The position numbers and the translations under genes were made by a program. DNA of 64,000 nt from Myxococcaceae bacterium (lineage in GTDB: Bacteria; Myxococcota; Myxococcia; Myxococcales; Myxococcaceae). The number at the start of each line of letters is the position of its first letter. Position 1 is the stretch's first letter. The notes under the pieces were generated by a model. That model was not told the DNA's origin, did not search any database, and saw nothing but the letters and a program-made list of their open reading frames with translations. Below are positions 23,101 through 30,263 of this stretch, piece by piece. Where the stretch lies: positions 1-64,000 of the forward strand of contig JAEUJQ010000056.1 in assembly GCA_016793095.1 (NCBI GenBank), read 5' to 3'.

Positions 23101-25519
23101 CGAGCGAGCCAGCTGGGATGTCCATGAGGTTGAGTGTTCTGCCTGTCGTCGGAGCGGTGAAAGTGCAGCTCGGGACAGCGCGATCAACGCGAAGTTGCCT
23201 CGCCGCCGCCGCATTCGAGGTCGGGGTGTTCCGGTTGCCCACCGCGTCGGTAAGCTCGACGAATACGCTCAGATCCTGCTCAGCGGCGACGTTAGTGGTG
23301 AGGTCGACGTTGACCAGACCGGAAGGGTTGGCAAGCGCGGCCGAGTACGACGGCGAGCCGACCGTCATTCCGGTGAGGTTGCGAACGATCACCGAGTTCG
23401 CAGAACCGCATGTCGGGTCGACCGTGAAGCGCAAGCGCGGGTCTGCCGCTCCCAGCTCGGCGATGTTGAGTCGCCCGTCGCCCACGCCGCCGTCAGCGCC
23501 GACGTCCTGCGGCAGGGCCACGCCCGCAGCACTCACGCACGGCACCGTCACGTCGACAGTCAGAGGCAGGTGTGGCGACTCCGGCGGGGGGGAGCCGGCC
23601 CCGATCACCACGATCTTCATCTCGTAGCTTCCCTCTGGGAAGGTGAAGGCAGCGACGGGATTCGTGACGTTGGTGGCCAACACGAAGAAGCCGGCAGGGC
23701 CGGCGCATGGCGCCGCACCGACTCCGGCGGCCATTGCATCGTTTACGCAGACATCGACCCGGCCCATCGGCGGCAGAGGCGCCGTGAACGTCAGGGTCCG
23801 CTGAGCGCCGGGCGCGGTCGGATTCGAGTCATCAGCGGCCGTCAGAACGGCCGGGCCTGACACCGGCGCGACCGGGCTGGTGATCGTCGGCACGTTCGTG
23901 TTGACCTCCACGGCGCAACTGGTTGAGGTCACTGGCGTCGAGGCGCCAGGCAGGTTGTCGATCTCGGCTCTCAAGTCAAACATTGCCGTCGTCGTCCCGA
24001 CCGGCACCGAGAACCCGGGTGCAGTGCCTGCCACTTGAACGTTGTCCTTGTAGAGCCGCACAGGCTGGCTGGCGCAGTTTGAGCTGACCTGCAGGACGAC
24101 TGACAGCACGCCATTGACTCCAAGCCGGGACGCGAAGGCTGGGCAAGACGCCGGTTGTCCGCCGATGCTCAAGAACACGACCGAGCAGACGTTCGCCGGG
24201 AGCTGCACGTTGATGGTGTGCTCGCGCGTACCGCCGTCGGCGAGCGAGGTCGCCGACGAGCCACGGTTCCCCGCGGCATCGACGCACTCCGCACGGATGC
24301 TGTAGGCGCCGCTGTTCGGGAAGCTCACCATCACCGAGAACGTGCCGTTCATCACCGTGCCGGTCGGGCCGTCGGCGCCGTTGACGAAGAGCTGGCAGGC
24401 GCTGCCGTTGGGCGCACCGGTGACCGTCGTCGTGACCGTCGCGCTGGCGGTCGTGATGGTCGCCCCGTCGGCAGGAGCAGTGATGGTCACCGACGGCGGC
24501 TCGAAGTCCAGCGGGACCGTTCGCGTGCCATTGACCGCGGTGCAGAGATTTCCAACCGAGTCGAAGGCGCTCAGAACCACGTCGAGGTTCGAGGTTCCGG
24601 TTGCGGGCACGGTGAAATCAGCCGAGGCCATTCCCATCGAGAAGGTGATGGAGCGCGTCATGCCACCGGCTGCGAGTTCGGCCCGGCTGACCGAGCCAGA
24701 GTTCAGCTGCGCGGTCGCGCGGACCTGGTAACCCGCCGTCATCCGGTCGGCGTCGTCGAGCGGCCCACGAGGGGCAACCGAGGTGGTGTTCTCCACCGCA
24801 CACCCCGCCATGCGCTGAACCCGAATGCTCGGCGTACACGTCGGCGCGTTCGTCCCCCGCGTCACCGTCCCCGTCACCGAGAACGTGCCATCAGCCGTCG
24901 GCCCCGGCACCGTCACCGTCGCCGTCTCGTTCACGATCGGCGCGCTCGCCGGGCTCGACCCCGGCGCCGAGAACGTGGCCCCGCTCCCGTTCATCGTCGC
25001 CACCCGCACCTGCACCGCGGTCCCCGCCGGCAGCTCCGCCGCGTTCAGCGTTCCGTCCTGGTTCGCGTCCTGCGGGAACGTGCACGACGTGATCACCGGC
25101 GGCGGGGTCACCACGTTCCGCGCCGTCACGGTGATCGTCACCGGGTTGGCCGTCCCGGTGCAGTTCGCCTCCGCCACCGTCGCCCGCAGCGCGTTCTCGC
25201 CCGGCATCAACGTCACACCCGTGAACGTGGCGTTCGAGCCGTCCACCTGGCCGTCGCGCGAGCCGCCGAACTCCGTCTGCCCCGGCCCGCGGATCTCGAG
25301 CTTCGCGCTGCCGATCGTCACCGCCTCACCGCGCCGCGTGAGCGTCACCTGCATGTTCGACGTCGGATCCACCATCGCCCCATCCATGGGCACGGCGAAC
25401 GCCGCCGTCAGATCCGTGTTGTCGCAGCCGGGCGGGTTGGTGGGGCAGTTACAGCCCACCATCGCCATCCCCAGCGACGCCACCGCGATGCCCACCCGCA
25501 CCGAAGCCAACCGAGTCAT
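20168..25519 (-). CDS. Giant lipoprotein with Ig-like repeats and C-terminal FG-GAP propeller
   Basis: 1783 residues, the largest gene in the window. ATG 25519 (preceded by GGGAG at 8 bases) opens a signal peptide with lipobox MVGC (Cys23). The bulk is a chain of Ig-like/cadherin-like domains marked by recurring phrases such as PPSVTITAPADGATI, LDAPTFTLAAPASGA and TLTDAAGNPTSRT. A fibronectin-like domain near residue 1250 (AVARYVIKWSTSSV ... YYVGVRARDE) precedes about four FG-GAP/integrin-alpha-like repeats (LNGDGFGEVALAAPF, DLDGDGRSDFTIGLG, DVTGDGVPDVVLADE) with calcium-binding-like D-x-D-G-D motifs. It is therefore a surface adhesin or recognition protein by architecture. It lies between PqqD-like and six-cysteine peptide genes, and parts of it are less GC-biased than the flanks. 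Confidence 0.88.
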   Translation of the reverse strand: MTRLASVRVGIAVASLGMAMVGCNCPTNPPGCDNTDLTAAFAVPMDGAMVDPTSNMQVTLTRRGEAVTIGSAKLEIRGPGQTEFGGSRDGQVDGSNATFTGVTLMPGENALRATVAEANCTGTANPVTITVTARNVVTPPPVITSCTFPQDANQDGTLNAAELPAGTAVQVRVATMNGSGATFSAPGSSPASAPIVNETATVTVPGPTADGTFSVTGTVTRGTNAPTCTPSIRVQRMAGCAVENTTSVAPRGPLDDADRMTAGYQVRATAQLNSGSVSRAELAAGGMTRSITFSMGMASADFTVPATGTSNLDVVLSAFDSVGNLCTAVNGTRTVPLDFEPPSVTITAPADGATITTASATVTTTVTGAPNGSACQLFVNGADGPTGTVMNGTFSVMVSFPNSGAYSIRAECVDAAGNRGSSATSLADGGTREHTINVQLPANVCSVVFLSIGGQPASCPAFASRLGVNGVLSVVLQVSSNCASQPVRLYKDNVQVAGTAPGFSVPVGTTTAMFDLRAEIDNLPGASTPVTSTSCAVEVNTNVPTITSPVAPVSGPAVLTAADDSNPTAPGAQRTLTFTAPLPPMGRVDVCVNDAMAAGVGAAPCAGPAGFFVLATNVTNPVAAFTFPEGSYEMKIVVIGAGSPPPESPHLPLTVDVTVPCVSAAGVALPQDVGADGGVGDGRLNIAELGAADPRLRFTVDPTCGSANSVIVRNLTGMTVGSPSYSAALANPSGLVNVDLTTNVAAEQDLSVFVELTDAVGNRNTPTSNAAAARQLRVDRAVPSCTFTAPTTGRTLNLMDIPAGSLVAQVQTSADVAVVGIAEGSTAAQQVTPNASSVAQASFAVSGTRAVSLTATCRDASGNSATPVNRTVSIDLDAPTFTLAAPASGAMSNTTQLTTTATMVTGGDGNSIVIRSSAQVSDVGSLTQAGGYTAVLTYPIGMGQTITATLTDAAGNPTSRTATNVNVSSTSCQIALTATNGQPPFVRGATTWLNRSHVPGLGMNSGTATINANSSNCRLGELVTLARTAPPGGPVIAPAGTLSNGDVSFANVPLTDGEVWSLTIQNNPMPTSFSVDLVAPTIGGMNAGLRINTDTSAPPASVFFVAAQNNLRVRTSTPGYYPDLDGNGANGGQANFAVNGVTGAVNGALSFTIGGAPIPGTAQNVTMSPQSFTLSSVNLAQNALGEFAVVVTDEGGNALDVYRGPVAVDVIPPSAPSALDGGVHDARFATASVAWANDAVDDQGVPSSGAVARYVIKWSTSSVANNNAMATSDDYFGASAADATERAPSGTQMSEVLTLPPLNTYYVGVRARDEVFNYSSFPGPVVKDNPWTRLKVDGPAASSFGNAVVAESSLNNDAVTDLVVGASTSLITGAVYVYYGGPGLTTQPTCVSPACTVINNPDAGGFGFGSDFSAKGNVDTDAGTPVADLLIGQTNFPNSAVPVGRAFLYFGSASSTIDVNTFIEFRGFDNSYRIGNATKILPDLNGDGFGEVALAAPFANGNNGRLLIYAGRSRADWQAARTATDPVTMAPYIPVSNVTATWVVEGGVSGVPTTTGYFGRNRFGIASVGDLDGDGRSDFTIGLGPSTINRMQLFTSNLIVPATPNTSALQTLTPGVGTDGNVQTGFSAFVVGGINILNGSAQDLVVTWPARAGGGAVYLHADLSSTGAPATASFTIDGPLTFGSAVGVANLNTGDTRPDLVVGTNATTNSSAWIVWQQSGTPFDSPISTSVPRFWQSRIDGNTLSGSTNNSIGRSCAAADVTGDGVPDVVLADERNNTIYVWR

Positions 25520-25558
25520 ACGCACGTCTCCCTTGGTGCCCACCGGCTGCTGGCCAAT

Positions 25559-25861
25559 TCAGTCCAGCGTCAGCACCTGTTTCCCTAACAGCATCTCGAC
25601 GAACTGCGTGGTGTCCTGCTCTGCAACCTCGCGGGACACCTCGAACTCTTCCACCAGCGCCTCCACGATGGCGCCCAGCGTACGCTGCCCATCCACCAGC
25701 TCGATGATGCGCTCACCGACCTCCGACACCGAGCCGTCGTTCGCCTCGAAGGTGTGCAACCGATCGTCCGGAGTCGCCGCCATGTACCGCCCACCCACGC
25801 GCTGCACCGCCGTCTCCGGGTTCACTCGGACGACCGTCTGCAGGGTGAGGCCAGGCATCAC
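25559..25861 (-). CDS. PqqD-family protein (RiPP recognition element)
   Basis: 100 residues with the PqqD fold: an N-terminal beta-wing (VVRVNPETAVQRVGGRYMA) and the helical signature ERIIELVDGQRTLGAIVEAL followed by FVEMLLGKQVLTLD. Stand-alone PqqD proteins bind the leader of a ribosomal peptide and present it to a modifying enzyme, usually a radical SAM protein. None is encoded here, so the partner may be elsewhere or the protein may have another role. GTG 25861 has GGGAG 8 bases upstream; ATG 25858 is an alternative. It heads the run leading into the giant lipoprotein gene 39 bases downstream. Confidence 0.82.
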   Translation of the reverse strand: MMPGLTLQTVVRVNPETAVQRVGGRYMAATPDDRLHTFEANDGSVSEVGERIIELVDGQRTLGAIVEALVEEFEVSREVAEQDTTQFVEMLLGKQVLTLD

Positions 25862-25999
25862 GAAAGAGACTCCCTACCTACTGAATCCGTGGGCTTCCTG
25901 GTTCGGCCGGCCAGTCGAAGACGCCCCACCACGCTCTTTCGACACGCCCCGGTGTAGCCCCAAGAGGGACCCCACACAAGAGCGGCCGGCGCGTGGTTT

Positions 26000-26959
26000 C
26001 TACCCCACTGCAAGGGCCGCGAAGAGCCCCGTCAAGTAGGCCAGCGAGACGCCGAACAGCTTGCGGGCCCACACATCGCCGGCCTTCTTCCGCCACCCCT
26101 CGAAGGCGACGAAGAAGAAGCCCAAGCCCAGCACCGCGGCCACCGCGACGTAGAGCCACCCGGCCACGCCCACCGCGACGGGCACCAGCGACACCGGCAC
26201 CAGCGCCGCCGTGTACAGCACCGCGTGCAGCCTGGCCACGTCGTCACCCTTCTCGAGGGGCAGCGAGGTGAGCCCCGCCGCGCGGTACTCCGCCTTGCGG
26301 AAGAGCGCGATCGCGATGAAGTGCGGCAGCTGCCAGAAGAAGAGGATCGCGAAGAGCACGACGCCGGGCAGCTCCACCGCGCCCGTCGCCGCCGTCCAGC
26401 CCATCAGCGGAGGCAGGGCTCCCGGCACCGCGCCCACCACCATCGCCCAGTGCGTGCGCGACTTCATCGGCGTGTAGACGAGCACGTACGTCAGCAGCGC
26501 CAGCAGCCCGAGCGCGCCCGTCAGCACGTTCACGCATGCGAACAGCACCGGCAGCGCCGCCAGGGCCAGCACCGCCGCGAAAGCGAGGGCGACGATGGGC
26601 TCCAGCCGCGCCTGGGGCAGCGGTCGCACCGCCGTCCGCGCCATGTGCCGGTCAGACTCCCGCTCGAGGTAGCAGTTGAACGCGTTCGCCGCGCCCACCG
26701 TCCCCGCCGTGCCCAGCATCGCCAGCGCCCACTGCCACCACGCCAACGGCACCTTTGACAGCCACATGCCGCCTGCCGTGGTGAAGAGCACCAGGCCCGA
26801 CAGCCGCGGCTTCGTCAGCGAGAGCAGATCGCGCAGCACCGCGCCGACCGAACGCTCCAGAGGAGCCACCAGCTGCTGCGACGACGCTGACACGGCCTCG
26901 GACTCCGGGAAAGCCTGCGGGGAACTGCGCGGCCTATAGCGACCGACCGCGCCAGACAC
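26000..26959 (-). CDS. ctaB: Protoheme IX farnesyltransferase (heme o synthase)
   Basis: Integral membrane UbiA-family prenyltransferase that adds farnesyl to heme b for cytochrome oxidase. About nine membrane helices; first Asp-rich motif NAFNCYLERESDRHMART, conserved YTPMKSRTHW loop, and the second-motif region ARLHAVLYTA. The length from GTG 26959 is 319 residues; an internal GTG at 26893 (VSASSQQLV) has GGAG 9 bases upstream and would give about 297, closer to the family norm. It lies 19 bases after the TPR gene on the same strand. No other cytochrome oxidase genes are in view. Confidence 0.92.
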   Translation of the reverse strand: MSGAVGRYRPRSSPQAFPESEAVSASSQQLVAPLERSVGAVLRDLLSLTKPRLSGLVLFTTAGGMWLSKVPLAWWQWALAMLGTAGTVGAANAFNCYLERESDRHMARTAVRPLPQARLEPIVALAFAAVLALAALPVLFACVNVLTGALGLLALLTYVLVYTPMKSRTHWAMVVGAVPGALPPLMGWTAATGAVELPGVVLFAILFFWQLPHFIAIALFRKAEYRAAGLTSLPLEKGDDVARLHAVLYTAALVPVSLVPVAVGVAGWLYVAVAAVLGLGFFFVAFEGWRKKAGDVWARKLFGVSLAYLTGLFAALAVG

Positions 26960-26978
26960 AAGCCACCCGCCTGAGGGT

Positions 26979-29444
26979 TCAGCCCGGGTTCGTCAGGCGC
27001 TTCATGTCCGCGTTGCACTCCGCCGACTGCTCGCCGCGCGGGTCGAGCTTCAGGTACTCACCCGCCACCGCCTTGATCTTGTCCTTGTCGGCCGGCTGGT
27101 TGTCCTTCGCGAGGAACCGGGCGTAGTGGCAGTAGGCGACGGCGAGCTCCTTGTCGGCGTTGAGCGCCTTCTCGTAGGCGATGCGCGCCTTGTCCTTCGT
27201 GCCCGCCTGCTCGTACGTGTACCCGAGGTCGTCGTAGGCGATGGCCGCCATCGACGGGTCGGCGTAGTAGTCGGCTGCGGCGCGATCGAAGAGCTCGGCG
27301 GCGCGCTTGAGGTCCTTCTTCTCGTCCCGGTAGATGCGCCCGAGCAGGTAGCGGGACTCGCCGCTCTTCGTCTTCTGGTCCTCGGTGGCCTTCTCCAGCG
27401 TGGCGCGCGCGTCGTCGATCTTCTTGAGCCGGTACTGCGCCGCGCCCAGCATCGAGAGCAGCTTCGGGCTGTTGGGCACGAGGGTGAGGGCCTTCTTGAG
27501 CGCGTCCTCGGCCTGCGCCTCGCCGCCCTTCTTCTTGAGGTACACCTTCGCCAGCTCGACGTGGTAGTTCGCCACCGTCGCGTTCGCCTCGATGGCCTTC
27601 TTCACCTCGGCGGCCGCCTCGTCGAACTTCGAGGTGGCGGCGGGGTCGTCGCCAGGCATCGAAGCCGCCTCCCAGAACAGGCGCTTCGCGCGAATGATGA
27701 AGAGGTCGGGGTTCGTCTTGTCCTTGTCCGTCGCCTCGCGCTCCTGGGCGACGATCTCCTTGTTCGCCTTCGCCGCGTCTGGCGCGACCCCGGTCCCTTC
27801 CTCGAGCTCCTTCTTGAACTTCTCGTCGGTGTAGAGGGGAATGTCGCGGCTCACGCGAGACACGAGCAGCGCCTTCACCATGTGCGCCTGCGCGAGCTGG
27901 CGCGGCGACGGGGGCGGCTCCATCTCGAGCAGCTGCTTCAGGTACTTCGCGGCGGTGATGTAGCCCTTCGCCGGCTCAGGCTGATCGAGCACGAGCAGCG
28001 CGGTGCCGAGCAGCGCCTCGGGGTGCGCGTTCTTGGTGTAGCGGAGCGCGCTGTTGAAGTGCCCCAGGGCCGAACCGTCGTTGCCGCGCCGCCGCTGCAG
28101 GTTCCCCAGCGACACGAAGACGCGCGGATCGTCGGGAGCTGCCGCCTGCGCCTTCTCGAGGCTCTCACGCGCGCGCTCGAGATCACCCTGGTTCATCTGC
28201 AGCGAGCCCAGCGTGACGTACAGCAACGGCGACTTGCGGTTCTCGGCCTCGGCGGCCTTCACCCGGTCCTCCAGCAGCCGCAGGCCCTCGCTGCCCTTGC
28301 CCGAGTAGTAGGCCAGCAGCGACTCCGCGGCGTACTGGTACGAGAGGTTCTTGGCGTCGCTCGACGCCTTGCCCTCGCGCAGGTTCTCTTCCGCCCGGTT
28401 CTTGATGGTGTCGTCGTGCTCGTGCTCGCCCCAGCGCACCGTGTACGCGAACGCGAGGATGCGGTGCGCGAGCGCCGAGTTCGGATCGAGATCGAGCGCC
28501 TGCTCGGCCAGCTTGCACGCCTCCTTGTAGGCGTGGAACGTGTCCGTCTTGAGCAGGTCCTGCGCGGTGGTGATGAGGCTGTTCACCTCGCGGTTGCGCT
28601 TGGCGATGTACTGGCCGACGCCGTAGTACGCGCCCGTGCCCACCGGCACCGCGAAGATGAGCATGAAGAAGAGCGCCTTCGCGAGCCCGTGGCTCGACTC
28701 CTTCCGCTTGCGCCGGGGCGGAACAGCCGAGAGCTCCGAGATCTCACTCTGCTCCGAGATCGACTCTTCGGGCTCGAAGCTGGGCCGGCGCGCTGCCGGG
28801 CGTGAACCGGTCGTGCGTTTGGCAGGCGTGGGCGCGGTGCGGCGCTGCTGCGTCTGCGCGCGGGGCTGGTTGGCCTCGACCGGAATGGGGTTCGGCTGGG
28901 TGACGTTCGCCTCGACGACGACGTTCGACACGCCGTTCGCCGGCGTCATCGGCACCGGTGGAGCAGCCTGCAGGACCGGGGGCGGCGGAGGCGGCGGAGG
29001 CGGTGGCGCCGCTGGCTTCGGGGGCTCGACGCCCATCTCCTTCATCGCCGCCAGCGTCTCGCCGTCGGCCCCGTCAGCCTCGAACGCCTTCGCGATGGTG
29101 GCCTTCGCCGACTCGCGCTCGCCGCCCTTCCACTGGAGCTGCGCGGTGAGTCGCAGCGCCAGCTTGTCGCTCGGGACGACCTGCAGCGCCCCCTGCAGCT
29201 CCTCGAGGGCCTTCTTGTCCTTGCCCTGGTCGGCGTACACGCGGGCCAGCAGCACGCGGGGGTCGGCGAGCGTGGGGTGCGCCTTCACGCCCTTCTTGCA
29301 GACGACCATCGCCTCCATGTACCGGCCCATCGCGAGGTACGCCTCGGCGAGGGGCTTGTAGGCCTGGGACGCGGGATCTGTGGCGAACGCGGCTTCCAGC
29401 TTCGCGAGCTCGGCCGGGCTCAACGTCTTCGTCGTGGGAGGCAT
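26979..29444 (-). CDS. Bitopic TPR protein with polyproline linker
   Basis: 821 residues from ATG 29444. N-terminal TPR units (about 7-125: AYKPLAEAYLAMGRYMEAMV, DPRVLLARVYADQGKDKKAL) are followed by a run of ten prolines, a disordered Thr/Pro/Arg region with an acidic Ser-rich patch (EESISEQSEISELS), one membrane helix (LAKALFFMLIFAVPVGTGAYY), and then about 500 residues of further TPRs (LGSLQMNQGDLERARESLEK, YLLGRIYRDEKKDLKRAAEL). It therefore has TPR scaffolds on both sides of the membrane. TTG 29474 and GTG 29468 in the same frame are less likely starts. The partners are unknown. Confidence 0.85.
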   Translation of the reverse strand: MPPTTKTLSPAELAKLEAAFATDPASQAYKPLAEAYLAMGRYMEAMVVCKKGVKAHPTLADPRVLLARVYADQGKDKKALEELQGALQVVPSDKLALRLTAQLQWKGGERESAKATIAKAFEADGADGETLAAMKEMGVEPPKPAAPPPPPPPPPPVLQAAPPVPMTPANGVSNVVVEANVTQPNPIPVEANQPRAQTQQRRTAPTPAKRTTGSRPAARRPSFEPEESISEQSEISELSAVPPRRKRKESSHGLAKALFFMLIFAVPVGTGAYYGVGQYIAKRNREVNSLITTAQDLLKTDTFHAYKEACKLAEQALDLDPNSALAHRILAFAYTVRWGEHEHDDTIKNRAEENLREGKASSDAKNLSYQYAAESLLAYYSGKGSEGLRLLEDRVKAAEAENRKSPLLYVTLGSLQMNQGDLERARESLEKAQAAAPDDPRVFVSLGNLQRRRGNDGSALGHFNSALRYTKNAHPEALLGTALLVLDQPEPAKGYITAAKYLKQLLEMEPPPSPRQLAQAHMVKALLVSRVSRDIPLYTDEKFKKELEEGTGVAPDAAKANKEIVAQEREATDKDKTNPDLFIIRAKRLFWEAASMPGDDPAATSKFDEAAAEVKKAIEANATVANYHVELAKVYLKKKGGEAQAEDALKKALTLVPNSPKLLSMLGAAQYRLKKIDDARATLEKATEDQKTKSGESRYLLGRIYRDEKKDLKRAAELFDRAAADYYADPSMAAIAYDDLGYTYEQAGTKDKARIAYEKALNADKELAVAYCHYARFLAKDNQPADKDKIKAVAGEYLKLDPRGEQSAECNADMKRLTNPG

Positions 29445-29558
29445 CTGGAGAGCGTGAATTTCTGGCACCCGCAATGCAGTGAGTCAAATGTCAAAGTCGA
29501 ATGGTGAGCGGCGGTTCTGCTCGCACGGCACCGATGGATCAGCGACGGAACCCTGCGC

Positions 29559-29587
29559 TTGACAGCCTGGCATGCGTCACATAGTCA
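29559..29587 (+). promoter_or_regulatory. Sigma-70 type promoter of tRNA-Ala
   Basis: A perfect -35 TTGACA (29559-29564), a 17-base spacer and a -10-like TAGTCA (29582-29587) lie about 37 bases upstream of the tRNA. The 17-base spacing and the exact -35 box in otherwise GC-rich DNA make this a likely housekeeping promoter; the -10 matches TATAAT at four of six positions at best. Confidence 0.7.
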
Positions 29588-29623
29588 GCCCCGCGCCGCG
29601 GCCCCGTCAGTGAAGCATCATCT

Positions 29624-29696
<73 letters not shown>

Positions 29697-29717
29697 CAAA
29701 GCCGCGGTCGAAGAAAA

Positions 29718-29757
29718 ACCCCGCCGGTCCGAGAAAGGCCGCGCGGGGTCTTCTTTT
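29718..29757. terminator. Bidirectional intrinsic terminator after tRNA-Ala
   Basis: An inverted repeat (ACCCCGC-CGG ... CCG-C-GCGGGGT, one bulged base, 11-base loop) is followed on the plus strand by TCTTCTTTT and preceded by GAAGAAAAA, which gives a T-rich tail on the minus strand. It sits between the convergent tRNA and the zinc-ribbon gene and can serve both. Confidence 0.8.
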
Positions 29758-29765
29758 CCCTCGAC

Positions 29766-30200
29766 TCAGCCTGGCGTGGCGGGACCGGCGAGGGCCGCAT
29801 CCACCGGCGCTCCCTCGGGTCCCTCGACGGCAGGCTCGGGCGTCTCTGGCGTCGCGAGCTCCTGCTCCGCCTCGGCCTGGACGGCCGGCGTCTCGACGGT
29901 GGGCGTCTCGGTGTCCTGGCCCTTCGGCTTCTTCGTGCCTGCGCCGGAGCGGCAGGTGCGGCACCAGGGCTGGTTGCGGATCGCGCCGTCCGCCATCTTC
30001 CGCAGACCGAACATGCCGAGCGGCTTCATCGAGCGGCACTTGAGGCACATCATCGTGATGAGCACCTCGTTGCCGTCGGCGTCGTACACCGCCGACTTGC
30101 GGCGCTTGCGCGGCTCCTTCGGCGCGTTCGGGTCCTTCGCCTTCCGCCCGGCCTCCTTCGGCTCGGCCGGCGTCAGCATCGGAGTCACTTTGTAGAGCAC
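29766..30200 (-). CDS. Zinc-ribbon-like hypothetical protein
   Basis: 144 residues. The centre has two CxxC knuckles, CLKCRSMKPLGMFGL ... NQPWCRTCRS, consistent with a treble-clef or zinc-ribbon fold that could bind nucleic acid. The N-terminal 40 residues are Lys/Arg-rich (KDPNAPKEPRKRRKS) and the C-terminal 50 are acidic Ala/Pro/Glu-rich and probably disordered. GTG 30200 has AGGAGG 5 bases upstream. It converges on tRNA-Ala and shares its terminator. The function is unknown; a DNA- or RNA-associated role is inferred from charge and zinc motif. Confidence 0.72.
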   Translation of the reverse strand: MLYKVTPMLTPAEPKEAGRKAKDPNAPKEPRKRRKSAVYDADGNEVLITMMCLKCRSMKPLGMFGLRKMADGAIRNQPWCRTCRSGAGTKKPKGQDTETPTVETPAVQAEAEQELATPETPEPAVEGPEGAPVDAALAGPATPG

Positions 30201-30263
30201 CGCACCCTCCTCACTTCACCTGCAGTCGGAATCAGGGATGATCTCGAAACGACGGCGTCTTCG

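Noticed and set aside
22529-23860. Plus-strand open frame within the giant lipoprotein gene
   Set aside because: Arg/His-rich without domains; the minus frame carries Ig-like and FG-GAP repeats.
25862-25999. Promoter for the PqqD gene in the 138-base gap
   Set aside because: No hexamer pair with acceptable spacing was convincing.
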